Below are positions 39,791-48,337 of a DNA stretch of 64,000 nucleotides, in pieces. The position numbers and the translations under genes are program-made. The stretch's first letter is position 1. Every line of letters begins with the position of its first letter. Origin of the DNA: Hoylesella shahii DSM 15611 = JCM 12083 (lineage in GTDB: Bacteria > Bacteroidota > Bacteroidia > Bacteroidales > Bacteroidaceae); contig NZ_BAIZ01000001.1 in the NCBI RefSeq assembly GCF_000613445.1, positions 62,001-126,000 on the forward strand, written 5' to 3'. The notes under the pieces were generated by a model that was given only the letters and a program-made list of their open reading frames with translations, did not search any database and had not been told where the DNA came from.

Positions 39791-40647
39791 AACAGCGCTG
39801 CGTCTTTATTGGGTAAGCAATGAATGGTGTATACTTTAGAGGTCTCTATTATCTTAGTGATGATTTCAACAGTGTTATTAAACACGGCTTTATCCCATTT
39901 CATTGTAGAACACGACGGAAGCAACGAAGCAAAAGCCTCGATAGGCCTCATCTGTTCCACACTGTTTTCTTTGGCTCGGTCGATACGCGAGATTGAACCA
40001 AGTTCGGCCTTTATGTTACGATAGCAAGGCGTTTTACCACTCCACGGACTACCATATATATAGGGTTTTCCATCGATGACGCGAACAATGGGATTATCAT
40101 CGTTCATCAAGTCGCAATCAGGAATATAGCGTAACCACAGACTAACGTGAGTACTTTTTCCTGTTCCACTCTTAGCTGTAAAAGCATAGCCCTTATTTTG
40201 ATGTCGCACGAGCGAGGCATGGATAAGCAACGTCTGTTGAAACGAACCTGCAAAAGCATACGATAGCATCAATGCATTATTTAAACCAAAGTTACGCATG
40301 GTGAAATCACCCTCTAATTTACATCTGCAAATCGAGAAATCTTTGTTCGTATGAAGCAGGCAACATAAATTGCCTTGAACATTTCTGATATGAAATTGGT
40401 AACCGCCCGATGGCAATACGTCTACTAAGGTCATGCCGTTGCCTGTGTCGATATCCCTTATCAGCTCTGTATCTTCTGGCGAAATAGGCTGCAAGTCGTT
40501 AGTAACAAACAGCTTCAAAAGCAAGTTTTTCGGTTCATCATTCACCCTAAAAGGGTCCATCGACTGTATAAGTGTTCCATCATTGGGAGTTGCATTTTCA
40601 AAAATAATGCTCACCCCATGTTCTGCGATTATAAAATTATGACTCAT
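39766..40647 (-). CDS. HPr kinase-like P-loop protein
   Basis: About 293 residues from the ATG at 40647 (an upstream ATG at 40728 would add a basic extension). The C-terminal half resembles the HprK catalytic core: HASLVRHQNKGYAFTAKSGTGKSTHVSLW contains the Walker A, and MNDDNPIVR resembles the downstream acidic loop. Stand-alone HprK-like kinases of this kind accompany PqqD and nucleotidyltransferase genes in RiPP-type clusters, some phosphorylating the peptide product. Here it heads a three-gene cassette. Confidence 0.75.
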   Translation of the reverse strand: MSHNFIIAEHGVSIIFENATPNDGTLIQSMDPFRVNDEPKNLLLKLFVTNDLQPISPEDTELIRDIDTGNGMTLVDVLPSGGYQFHIRNVQGNLCCLLHTNKDFSICRCKLEGDFTMRNFGLNNALMLSYAFAGSFQQTLLIHASLVRHQNKGYAFTAKSGTGKSTHVSLWLRYIPDCDLMNDDNPIVRVIDGKPYIYGSPWSGKTPCYRNIKAELGSISRIDRAKENSVEQMRPIEAFASLLPSCSTMKWDKAVFNNTVEIITKIIETSKVYTIHCLPNKDAALLCQQTIAK

Positions 40648-40782
40648 CGTTGCTCTTCTTCTCCGTATAAGTGCGTGCTGTGCCAGCGTTGCAAGGTTAA
40701 CACCAAGCTTCGCCAAAACCTTAAACACAACATCCCAATTTATTTACCAGCACATCAATTGAGGGAATTTAGACTAGTGGCA

Positions 40783-41189
40783 TTATTTCTCGGGTGCTAC
40801 GGCTGCGTATTTAAAATCTTTAGCGTTGAGGTAGCGCAAATTAGCGTCGCCTTTAGCAGCATTTTTCTTTAACAGCGTGGCATATTTCTTTTCGGCTTTC
40901 TTTCGCGAAAGGGCAAAGCAAGTGATGCAAGTGGGATTTACAAAGCCTTGCGACTGCAAAAAGTCGCGAAGTTGATACGAATAATTCTCCCTACTATAGA
41001 GGAAATTTCCCTTATCGTTAATCCAAGCATCAACCTCTTGCACATCGGTAATGTAAGATGTTGAGTCGTTAAACGAAGCAGCCATTCCAAAGATATAAAC
41101 CTTGGTTTGCACCAGTTTGGCTTGGGCCGTTGTGGCCAATGTCAGCAAGAATGTTGCTGCAAAAAATATTTTTTTAATTGTTTCATCAT
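40783..41189 (-). CDS. Small secreted protein (5'-frameshifted)
   Basis: The downstream frame encodes 121 residues but lacks an ATG. Adding one A to the A7 run at 41169-41175 joins it to the ATG at 41189/41186 and gives a classic signal peptide (MMKQLKKIFFAATFLLTLA, then TTAQA). The mature protein (KLVQTKVYIFGMAASFNDS...) has a Cys-x-x-Cys (PTCITC) and is Lys-rich toward the C-terminus; it is probably periplasmic. No family recognised. Between the HprK-like cassette and rpoD, same strand. Confidence 0.75.
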
Positions 41190-41279
41190 TATTTATATGG
41201 CAGAATCACTGCTTTTATCCTATTGAGAGAGGCCACACTAGCCCCACTCTACCCTATTTATTAGTGCAGCGCACTCGCT

Positions 41280-42143
41280 TTACTGTCCCAGATAAGACTT
41301 TAGCATTTTGTTCTTAGTGTTGTTTCTGAGTTTTCGAAGGGCCTTTTCTTTTATTTGGCGCACTCTTTCGCGCGTTAGTCCGTACTTATCCCCAATTTCT
41401 TCGAGCGTCATTTCCATTTGATTGATACCGAAGAAAGCCTCAACAACGTTACGCTCGCGTTCATTTAAGAATTGCAGAGCCTCTGCAATCTCAGCTCGCA
41501 ACGACTCTTTCACCAATTCGTTGTCAACACTTGGAGTGTCGTGATTGGCCATCATGTCAAGCAAGCTATTGTCTTCCCCGTCCATAAATGGTGCATCCAC
41601 GGAAACATGCCTGCCAGTTACCTTGATAGCATCCTCAATCTTGTCTTCTGGCAAGTCGGTTTTCTCTGCTATCTCGTTAATGCTGGGCCTGCGTTCGTTT
41701 TCTTGTTCGAACTTATTAAGTATCCTATTAATTTTATTTACCGAGCCCACTTGATTTACTGGCAAACGAACAATGCGACTTTGTTCTGCAATCGCTTGCA
41801 AAATGCTTTGCCTTATCCACCACACGGCGTAAGAAATAAACTTAAAACCACGCGTTTCGTCAAACTTTTCAGCAGCTTTTATGAGTCCCACATTACCTTC
41901 GTTAATGAGGTCTTGTAGGCTAAGTCCCTGGTTTTGATATTGTTTGGCAACAGACACAACAAATCGCAAGTTGGCTTTGGTTAGCTTCTCCAAGGCTTTT
42001 CTGTCTCCTTTTTTGATGCGTTGTGCCAATTCAACTTCCTCTTCCACAGAGATTAGTTCTTCATGTCCAATCTCCTGCAGGTACTTGTCCAGCGAGTCAC
42101 TCTCCCTGTTCGTTATCGATTTCGTGATTTTCAGCTGTCTCAT
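41280..42143 (-). CDS. rpoD: Primary RNA polymerase sigma factor
   Basis: 287 residues, the short Bacteroidetes primary sigma without region 1.1. Region 1.2 [17 protein letters not shown]; region 2 [38 protein letters not shown] and [13 protein letters not shown]; region 3 [21 protein letters not shown]; region 4 [13 protein letters not shown] and [18 protein letters not shown]. It is expected to recognise the TTTG/TAnnTTTG promoters listed here. The gene itself has such a promoter (42171-42202). Confidence 0.95.
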   Translation of the reverse strand: MRQLKITKSITNRESDSLDKYLQEIGHEELISVEEEVELAQRIKKGDRKALEKLTKANLRFVVSVAKQYQNQGLSLQDLINEGNVGLIKAAEKFDETRGFKFISYAVWWIRQSILQAIAEQSRIVRLPVNQVGSVNKINRILNKFEQENERRPSINEIAEKTDLPEDKIEDAIKVTGRHVSVDAPFMDGEDNSLLDMMANHDTPSVDNELVKESLRAEIAEALQFLNERERNVVEAFFGINQMEMTLEEIGDKYGLTRERVRQIKEKALRKLRNNTKNKMLKSYLGQ

Positions 42144-42170
42144 TAAGCGTTACTTTTATATGCTTGTATG

Positions 42171-42202
42171 CAAATTTAATGACTTTGAAGCACATTCACA
42201 AA
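42171..42202 (-). promoter_or_regulatory. rpoD promoter
   Basis: On the minus strand TTTG (42202-42199), 20-base spacer, TAAATTTG (42178-42171). Confidence 0.7.
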
Positions 42203-42249
42203 TCTTTTTGCCTTTTTTTGCTTATCTATCTACATCTTCTTTATACACA

Positions 42250-42282
42250 GCAGAAAAGGCAGACAATTTTATTGCCTGCCTT
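42250..42282 (-). terminator. Terminator of the ECF sigma operon
   Basis: AAGGCAGACAAT (42256-42267) pairs with ATTGCCTGCCTT (42271-42282) with one mismatch; minus-strand TTTT tail. Confidence 0.75.
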
Positions 42283-42326
42283 AAGTGCTTTTTGTGTTGC
42301 CTACTTGGTATGCAACAACGATGTTG

Positions 42327-42677
42327 TCAGTCTTTAAGCAAACTGAGATTGTAAATTGTTACGCCAATAATGGTGAGCATACCTCCGAACAAAACTAAAG
42401 GTGTAAAGCCCGAAAGATTCACACCGAGAAGGGCGTCGAAGAACAACACGCCCGCATTTCTAGCCACTTGTATTGCCAATTCCCAACCTCTTGTAAACAA
42501 TATAAAGGCCAACCCAACCATACAACAGAAGAATGTCCACAGCCTGTTATAGGTTTGGATGGGCGAACGAGGCAGCTTCTTCATCACTTGTGCAGAGAAG
42601 CCGTTGTCTGTTAATTCTTGTTTGTGCTCTTCAAAGAAGTGTTTCAACAAGTCGTCATCTCTTTCTGTCATATCCAT
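42327..42677 (-). CDS. DUF5056-like membrane protein, putative anti-sigma partner
   Basis: 116 residues: an acidic N-terminal helix (ERDDDLLKHFFEEHKQELTDNGFSAQVMKKLP) and two membrane helices (LWTFFCCMVGLAFILF; LVLFGGMLTIIGVTIYNLSLL). It overlaps the ECF sigma gene by about 23 bases, the usual place for a membrane regulator of the sigma factor. The FSAQVMKKLP motif is typical of this Bacteroidetes family. The anti-sigma role is inferred from position. Confidence 0.75.
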   Translation of the reverse strand: MDMTERDDDLLKHFFEEHKQELTDNGFSAQVMKKLPRSPIQTYNRLWTFFCCMVGLAFILFTRGWELAIQVARNAGVLFFDALLGVNLSGFTPLVLFGGMLTIIGVTIYNLSLLKD

Positions 42678-43198
42678 TTTCTTTTAAGTATCGTGTCATT
42701 TTATCTTTACCCCTGAACAAATGCGACTTCACGGTACCTGCAGCCATGCCCATTATCTCGGCGATTTTGTCGATTGGCTGGCCTTCCATCAGCTGCAAAG
42801 TTAAACAAGTTCGTTCGTAATTATTCAGCGTATTCAATGCAGCATAGATGTCAAGCGAGACAGTTGTGTCGGAATTTTCTGCGTTTCGCCTGCTCACCTC
42901 CGCCGTTTCTAAGTCTTCGGTGTGTTTACTGTTACGTGTGCTATCGTAAAACACATTGTAAGCAATACGATAGAGCCATGTCGAGAAAGACGCATCGCCC
43001 CTGAATTTAGTGATATTGAGATAAGCTTTCACGAATGTATCCTGAGCCAGGTCGTCGCTAAGCGCTTCGTTTCCCAACGTTTGATTGAGAAAGAAACGCC
43101 TAATGGGCGACTGATACCTCACAACCAGCTCGTTAAAAGCTTTTCGGTTGTGTTGTTCAGCCGCCATGGCAACTAGTATTATCGTTTAGCGCAGTCAC
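42655..43198 (-). CDS. ECF-type RNA polymerase sigma factor (5' end uncertain)
   Basis: The clear frame gives 170 residues from the ATG at 43167. Sigma region 2 is LVVRYQSPIRRFFLNQTL, SDDLAQDTFVKAYLNI and FSTWLYRIAYNVFYD; region 4 is LQLMEGQPIDKIAEIMGMAAGTVKSHLFRGKDKM. In related proteins 8-10 residues precede it. A GTG at 43198 gives MTALNDNT in another frame, and a 2-base loss near 43171-43176 (ACTAG for ACTCTAG) would join it to LVAMAAEQ. So the N-terminus is probably misread. Controls an unknown envelope-type regulon with the adjacent DUF5056-like protein. Confidence 0.85.
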
Positions 43199-43204
43199 GT
43201 TTAT

Positions 43205-43873
43205 TTAAAATTCAGGATGATTATCAATATCGTTGTTTTCGCGTTTTTTACGAGAAACGCGTGCCATATACACCTGCCCGAGTCCGTAGCAGAGTACCAA
43301 TAGACCCACGCCCACCAATGGCTTGGCACGAAACATTATAAACATCAAAGCCAAACCCAGTCCGACAGCCGTATTCTTCACTCCTTTTCTCCACAACACC
43401 TCATCGCTTTCTGAAAAGGAGGAAGCATTATGTGTTGGTGGCAACTGCCCCATATCCATTGCTTTCATTGACATTTTCACACGGTCGTTGTGTCGTTTTA
43501 TCAAATAGTATAAGATAAAAACAAATACAAAGAAAGGTGCAACCAAGAAGAGAAAACTGCAAATGATAATAAAGACACCTAAGATAGTTCCGCTGGGGCC
43601 ACCTAACCTTGAAAGATATTTTAAGAGGTCAAGAGGATTATCGATGTCATCATCATCATCATACTCTGCAAGCACCTGGATACTATTAGCATCATCCTCA
43701 TCTATATCGCTAAAAGACGTGGTATCAGAATACACATGAATGGCAGAAGAAGCACTGTCTTCCATAACCTTAACAGTGGCTGCGCCGTGGCGATGTCGGT
43801 GCTTAGGGGTGGCATCCATAACCGAGACTCCGACTAGAAACAGCATGGAAAACGCCAAAAGATATTTCTTCAT
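43205..43873 (-). CDS. DUF6249-like membrane protein
   Basis: 222 residues. Signal peptide-like start (MKKYLLAFSMLFLVGVSVMDA), an acidic low-complexity stretch (EYDDDDDIDNP) and two or three membrane helices (TILGVFIIICSFLFLVAPFFVFVF; GLALMFIMF; VGVGLLVLCYGL). It lies directly upstream of the ECF sigma gene (7 bases to the putative GTG start), suggesting one operon of membrane protein, sigma factor and membrane regulator. Function unknown; the family name is my recollection. Confidence 0.7.
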   Translation of the reverse strand: MKKYLLAFSMLFLVGVSVMDATPKHRHRHGAATVKVMEDSASSAIHVYSDTTSFSDIDEDDANSIQVLAEYDDDDDIDNPLDLLKYLSRLGGPSGTILGVFIIICSFLFLVAPFFVFVFILYYLIKRHNDRVKMSMKAMDMGQLPPTHNASSFSESDEVLWRKGVKNTAVGLGLALMFIMFRAKPLVGVGLLVLCYGLGQVYMARVSRKKRENNDIDNHPEF

Positions 43874-43927
43874 TGTGTTGTTGTTTTATCGTTTTTACGT
43901 ATATAAGACGCAAACAAACACGATTTA

Positions 43928-43959
43928 GTTGCAGAGGATGAAAAAAAAACATATATTTG
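43928..43959 (+). promoter_or_regulatory. Promoter of the rsmF-thyA-folA operon
   Basis: GTTG (43928-43931), 20-base spacer and TATATTTG (43952-43959), 22 bases before the start codon. Confidence 0.7.
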
Positions 43960-43981
43960 TACTCGCTAAAGACGAATTTAC

Positions 43982-45385
43982 ATGGTGCTACCACAAGATT
44001 TCATCACTTACACACGGGCTTTGATGGGCAGCGAACGCTATGATAAAATGGCTTCCGCGTTACTCGAAGAACCTCCCGTGAGCCTAAGATTAAACCCGTT
44101 TAAAACCTTAAGCGGGATCACCGAGGTATGCAATGCTGATGGTCAAGTGCCCTGGGCCAGCAATGGCTTTTATCTGTCTGGGCGCCCCAACTTCACTTTC
44201 GACCCTCTATTTCATGCAGGCACATATTATGTGCAAGAGGCATCGTCGATGTTTGTGGCATGGATAGTTAGCCAATTGATACATATCCCCATTACAATGC
44301 TCGACCTATGTGCTGCCCCTGGCGGTAAGTCTACAGCTTTAAGGAGCGTTCTGCCGAAAGGAAGCTTGCTCTTCTGCAACGAGCCAATGCCACAAAGATC
44401 AAACATATTGGCTGAAAACGTCCAGAAGTTTGGACACCCCGACATGGTGGTTACAAACAATTTTGCTGCAGACTACCGCAAAAGTGGCTTGCAATTCGAT
44501 GTCATCTTAGCCGATGTGCCTTGCTCGGGCGAGGGTATGTTCAGAAAAGATGCTGGTGCTATTGCCGAATGGAGCGAAGCAAATGTGGAACATTGCTGGC
44601 GATTGCAACGGGAAATTATTTCCGACATTTGGCCCTGCCTTAAGCCTGGCGGATTACTGATTTACTCTACTTGCACTTTTAACGACAAAGAGAACGAACG
44701 CAACGTGGAGTGGATTGAACAAGAGTTTGGTGCCGATTTCGACCTCCCGCCCATTCCTTACGAATGGAACATCACTGGTAGCATTGGCTCAGACATTCCT
44801 GCTTGTAGGTTTATCCCAGGCTCATCCAAGGGAGAAGGCCTTTTCTTATGCGTGCTTAGAAAAAGGCACGAACACCACTTGTCTCGCGAAGAGCGAATAA
44901 AACGCCTAAGCAAAAACATACCGACAAAGCCTAAAATGCCCGATATTCCACAATGGCTTAAAGCAGATTATGATTGCTCGATACGCCTAATAAACAGCAA
45001 TATCTATGCCATTCCCAACCAATGGGTTAGCGTATTCGATAAAGCTTGTGAGGCTTTACGCATCGTCCACGCGGGAGTGGGATTGGCCACCTCTAAGGGT
45101 AAAGACCTTATTCCGCACCCTGCCCTAGCCCTCTCCATTGCTTTAGCTGATGGTGCTTTTACCCAATGCGAGCTAGATTACTCCTCAGCCATCGCTTTTT
45201 TAAGGCGCGAGGCCATCGCTCTTCCCAACGAAACGCCACGTGGATACGTACTGGTAACCCATAAAGACATGCCTTTGGGCTTTGTAAAAAACATAGGCAA
45301 CCGCGCCAACAACCTCTATCCACAAGAGTGGCGCATAAAAAGCACGCACATACCGCAACCTCAACAGATTATAAAATTAAAATGA
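43982..45385 (+). CDS. RsmF/RsmB-type rRNA m5C methyltransferase
   Basis: 467 residues of the NOL1/NOP2/sun family, which methylate cytosine-5 of rRNA. SAM-binding motif I is [14 protein letters not shown], the catalytic region is [13 protein letters not shown], and the second Cys lies in IYSTCTF. A C-terminal PUA-like/RsmF domain (about 320-467) fits the YebU/RsmF subgroup. Its stop overlaps the thyA start (ATGA), so the operon continues into folate genes. Confidence 0.88.
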   Translation: MVLPQDFITYTRALMGSERYDKMASALLEEPPVSLRLNPFKTLSGITEVCNADGQVPWASNGFYLSGRPNFTFDPLFHAGTYYVQEASSMFVAWIVSQLIHIPITMLDLCAAPGGKSTALRSVLPKGSLLFCNEPMPQRSNILAENVQKFGHPDMVVTNNFAADYRKSGLQFDVILADVPCSGEGMFRKDAGAIAEWSEANVEHCWRLQREIISDIWPCLKPGGLLIYSTCTFNDKENERNVEWIEQEFGADFDLPPIPYEWNITGSIGSDIPACRFIPGSSKGEGLFLCVLRKRHEHHLSREERIKRLSKNIPTKPKMPDIPQWLKADYDCSIRLINSNIYAIPNQWVSVFDKACEALRIVHAGVGLATSKGKDLIPHPALALSIALADGAFTQCELDYSSAIAFLRREAIALPNETPRGYVLVTHKDMPLGFVKNIGNRANNLYPQEWRIKSTHIPQPQQIIKLK

Positions 45386-46176
45386 AACAATATCTAGACT
45401 TGCTTCAACGCATCGTAACCGAGGGCTCGCGCAAGGAAGATCGCACTAGAACGGGAACCTTAAGTGTTTTCGGACACCAAATGCGTTTTAACCTCGCAGA
45501 GGGCTTTCCGTTGCTCACTACGAAGAAGTTGCACCTCAAATCCATTATTCACGAATTGCTTTGGTTTCTCAATGGAGACACAAACGTGAAATATCTTCAA
45601 GAAAATGGTGTGAGAATTTGGAACGAATGGGCCGACGAAAACGGCGAACTGGGCCCTGTTTATGGGCATCAATGGCGTTCTTGGCCTGATTATAATGGTG
45701 GACACATCGACCAAATTCAAGGCATTGTGAATGCTTTGAAGAATAATCCCGACTCGCGACGCATGATAGTGAGCGCATGGAATGTGGCAGAAGTTGACCA
45801 AATGGCTCTCCCCCCCTGCCATTGCTTATTCCAATTCTATGTTGCCGACGGCAAATTAAGCTTGCAATTGTATCAGCGTTCGGCCGATACGTTCCTCGGT
45901 GTGCCATTTAACATCGCCTCGTATGCACTCTTAACCATGATGATGGCCCAGGTTTGCGGTCTGCAACCTGGTGACTTTATCCACACAACAGGCGACACGC
46001 ATCTTTACCTAAACCATCTAGAACAAGCTAAAGAGCAGCTTCAGCGCGTCCCTCGAGCATTGCCCAAGATGGTAATTAACCCTAATGTAACAAGTATTTT
46101 CGACTTTAAATACGACGATTTCACCCTCGAAGGTTACAACCCTCTTCCTCATATCAAGGCCGAAGTATCGGTGTAA
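45382..46176 (+). CDS. thyA: Thymidylate synthase
   Basis: Makes dTMP from dUMP with methylene-tetrahydrofolate. 264 residues from the ATG at 45382, which overlaps the previous stop; this start gives the classic [12 protein letters not shown]. Active-site Cys is in [11 protein letters not shown]; other markers are [45 protein letters not shown] and GDTHLYLNH. Intact and of standard length. Confidence 0.97.
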   Translation: MKQYLDLLQRIVTEGSRKEDRTRTGTLSVFGHQMRFNLAEGFPLLTTKKLHLKSIIHELLWFLNGDTNVKYLQENGVRIWNEWADENGELGPVYGHQWRSWPDYNGGHIDQIQGIVNALKNNPDSRRMIVSAWNVAEVDQMALPPCHCLFQFYVADGKLSLQLYQRSADTFLGVPFNIASYALLTMMMAQVCGLQPGDFIHTTGDTHLYLNHLEQAKEQLQRVPRALPKMVINPNVTSIFDFKYDDFTLEGYNPLPHIKAEVSV

Positions 46177-46196
46177 GCTTCTTAATACATCAAGTT

Positions 46197-46697
46197 ATGC
46201 AGATAAACGTTATTGCTGCTGTGGCGCAAAACAATGCCATTGGCTATCAAAACAAACTGATATACTGGTTGCCCAACGATTTAAAGCGCTTCAAGGCCCT
46301 TACCACTGGCCACACTATTATCATGGGTCGAAACACCTTTCTTTCGCTACCCAAAGGGGCATTGCCTAATAGAAGGAATGTGGTGTTGAGCACCACTCAA
46401 ACCGTTTTCCCTGGCTGCGACTGTTTTTCTTCCTTACACGATGCATTACAAAGTTGCGATGCTAACGAAGACGTATATATAATAGGTGGCGCTAAGCTTT
46501 ATAACGAAGCTATAGACATTGCTAATAGACTTCTTTTAACCGAAGTAGTCGATACGCCTAAGGAAGCAGATGCGTTCTTTCCATGTTACGATGGCTGGGT
46601 GCAAACTGCTTGCGAATGTCATAAGAAAGACGAGAAGCATCAGTTTGACTATTGTTTTGCCGACTACGAACGACCGACAACGCTCGCTATCGACTAA
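46197..46697 (+). CDS. folA: Dihydrofolate reductase
   Basis: Regenerates tetrahydrofolate after thymidylate synthesis, NADPH-dependent. 166 residues: INVIAAVAQNNAIGYQNKLIYWLPNDLKRFK (with the active-site acidic residue), TIIMGRNTFLSLPK and VYIIGGAKLYNEAI. Located 20 bases after thyA, the normal functional partner. Confidence 0.95.
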   Translation: MQINVIAAVAQNNAIGYQNKLIYWLPNDLKRFKALTTGHTIIMGRNTFLSLPKGALPNRRNVVLSTTQTVFPGCDCFSSLHDALQSCDANEDVYIIGGAKLYNEAIDIANRLLLTEVVDTPKEADAFFPCYDGWVQTACECHKKDEKHQFDYCFADYERPTTLAID

Positions 46698-46732
46698 TCT
46701 CAAACACACTAAATACATTTACACGCAAACGT

Positions 46733-47452
46733 ATGATAATCAAGATTAGTGGCATGCATCATGCCGACGACATCAAAGAGGCTTCGCTTTTGGGCGTCGA
46801 CCTTCTTGGATTCGACTTCATTCCCCAAAGCAAACGATACGTAAGGATGATCTCATCACAAGCAGGTATCATCCCCGACTTCAGCGAAGAGCGTCTTCGC
46901 ACGCTTAGTAAGCATAATAACAACCTACAACCACATTCACGTAGGATTAGTCGTGTGGGCGCTTTTGCCGATGATATGCCTCAAAACATTGTAACACGCG
47001 TATATAACTACGACCTTAATTATGTGCAACTTAACGGAGACGAACCTGCTGTGACGCTCGAAAACCTACGACGCACTATCGACCCCGACATACAAAAGAG
47101 CATCAGACTTATTAAAAAGATTAACATCACCTCGATAGCCGACCTGGCCAAAACCACCGAATACGAGGGTAATGCCGACCTGCTACTTTTTCATATCACT
47201 GCTGAAGAAGCCGAATATCAAGCCACTGGCGACAAAAATTCGCCACTCAACCAACTGCTTTCTGTATACTCTGGCATCACACCTTTTTTAATAAGCAAAC
47301 CCAATGCCCCCTTCGACACCTTATTAATTAAGGACATTGCTCACCCCTTGTTTGCAGGTATCGATCTTGATACGCAGTTCGAATTAGAAAATGGGCGTAA
47401 AGACATGGTCGCATTGAAAAGTTATGTAGAAGCCATTAGAGCCTTTAGATGA
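46733..47452 (+). CDS. TrpF-like protein lacking catalytic residues
   Basis: 239 residues, clearly of the phosphoribosylanthranilate isomerase fold: KISGMHHADDIKEASLLGVDLLGFDFI, YVQLNGDEP, ADLLLFHIT and AGIDLDTQFE match the strand order of TrpF. The enzyme's key residues are changed. The catalytic Cys of K-C-GM is Ser6; the catalytic Asp of LLFDT is His154; the Gly-Gly of FLLSGGI that binds phosphate is Lys-Pro (189-190). The frame is intact across 720 bases, so it is probably expressed but not a normal isomerase. It lies in the thyA-folA-pabA cluster, with no other trp gene in view. A nucleotide-binding or regulatory role is speculative. Confidence 0.8.
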   Translation: MIIKISGMHHADDIKEASLLGVDLLGFDFIPQSKRYVRMISSQAGIIPDFSEERLRTLSKHNNNLQPHSRRISRVGAFADDMPQNIVTRVYNYDLNYVQLNGDEPAVTLENLRRTIDPDIQKSIRLIKKINITSIADLAKTTEYEGNADLLLFHITAEEAEYQATGDKNSPLNQLLSVYSGITPFLISKPNAPFDTLLIKDIAHPLFAGIDLDTQFELENGRKDMVALKSYVEAIRAFR

Positions 47453-47490
47453 TAACATACACAACAAAAGGCGTAACACAAAAGAAAACC

Positions 47491-48056
47491 ATGAATATAG
47501 TTATCATCGACAACTACGACTCATTCACATACAATCTTGTACATCTCATTGCAAGTTTGGGGGCAAATGTAACGGTATTGAAGAACGATAATTTGGATCT
47601 GGTCCAGCTAGAAAACTTTGATAAAATTGTGCTTAGCCCAGGTCCTGGCCTTCCTGAAGAAGCAGGCAAGACTATGGACGTGATAAAAACCTATGCCTCC
47701 ATCAAACCATACTGGGAGTTTGTCTTGGTCATCAAGCCATAGCCTTGGCTTATGGCGCCAGTCTTACCAATCTCCCTACAGTCTGTCATGGTCTTTCAAC
47801 CATTGGGTTAAACCTTGGTAACGACCCCATTTTCAAAGGATTACCCGCCAAAGTGGCCATGGGTAGATATCATAGTTGGGTCGTAACACGCGAAAGCGTC
47901 TGTCCTCCATTAGAGATAACAGCCCTAAGTGACGACGGATTGGTGATGGGCATCCGCCACAAGCACTTAAAATTGCACGGCATACAGTTTCATCCCGAAA
48001 GCATTTTAACGCCCGAGGGCAAAACCATCGTCAACAACTGGTTATATAATGACTAA
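47491..48056 (+). CDS. pabA: Anthranilate/aminodeoxychorismate synthase glutaminase (frameshifted)
   Basis: A class I glutamine amidotransferase of about 190 residues. The start MNIVIIDNYDSFTYNLVHL and LSPGPGLPEE are typical of PabA/TrpG. The catalytic Cys (GVCLGHQ) and the His-Glu pair (IQFHPES) are present. The frame breaks near 47707-47712: KPYWEF should read KPILGVCLGH, needing one A in CCATACTGG. Placement with thyA and folA favours PabA in folate synthesis over TrpG, but the sequence alone does not separate the two, and some bacteria use one subunit for both. Partner synthase component not in the window. Confidence 0.8.
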
Positions 48057-48337
48057 TTACTTTTCATCAAAAAACAACTCAGACAAGAATATAACTAGCT
48101 ATTAATAAAAAGATTATCGACAATCATATAAGCAAAAATAAAGCAATTAATTACCAACATCAATTTAATATTTTATTCAAAAAAGCATATTTCGTCTTTA
48201 AAACGAGGTTATTTATAAAATAAATCATACCTTTGTATTAAAATAAAGGACTTTATGAATACCACGAGCCCCACTATCATGACATCCAAACACTAAAACA
48301 ACCATTTAATGGAGCAACTGGTATAAAAACCTTAAGC

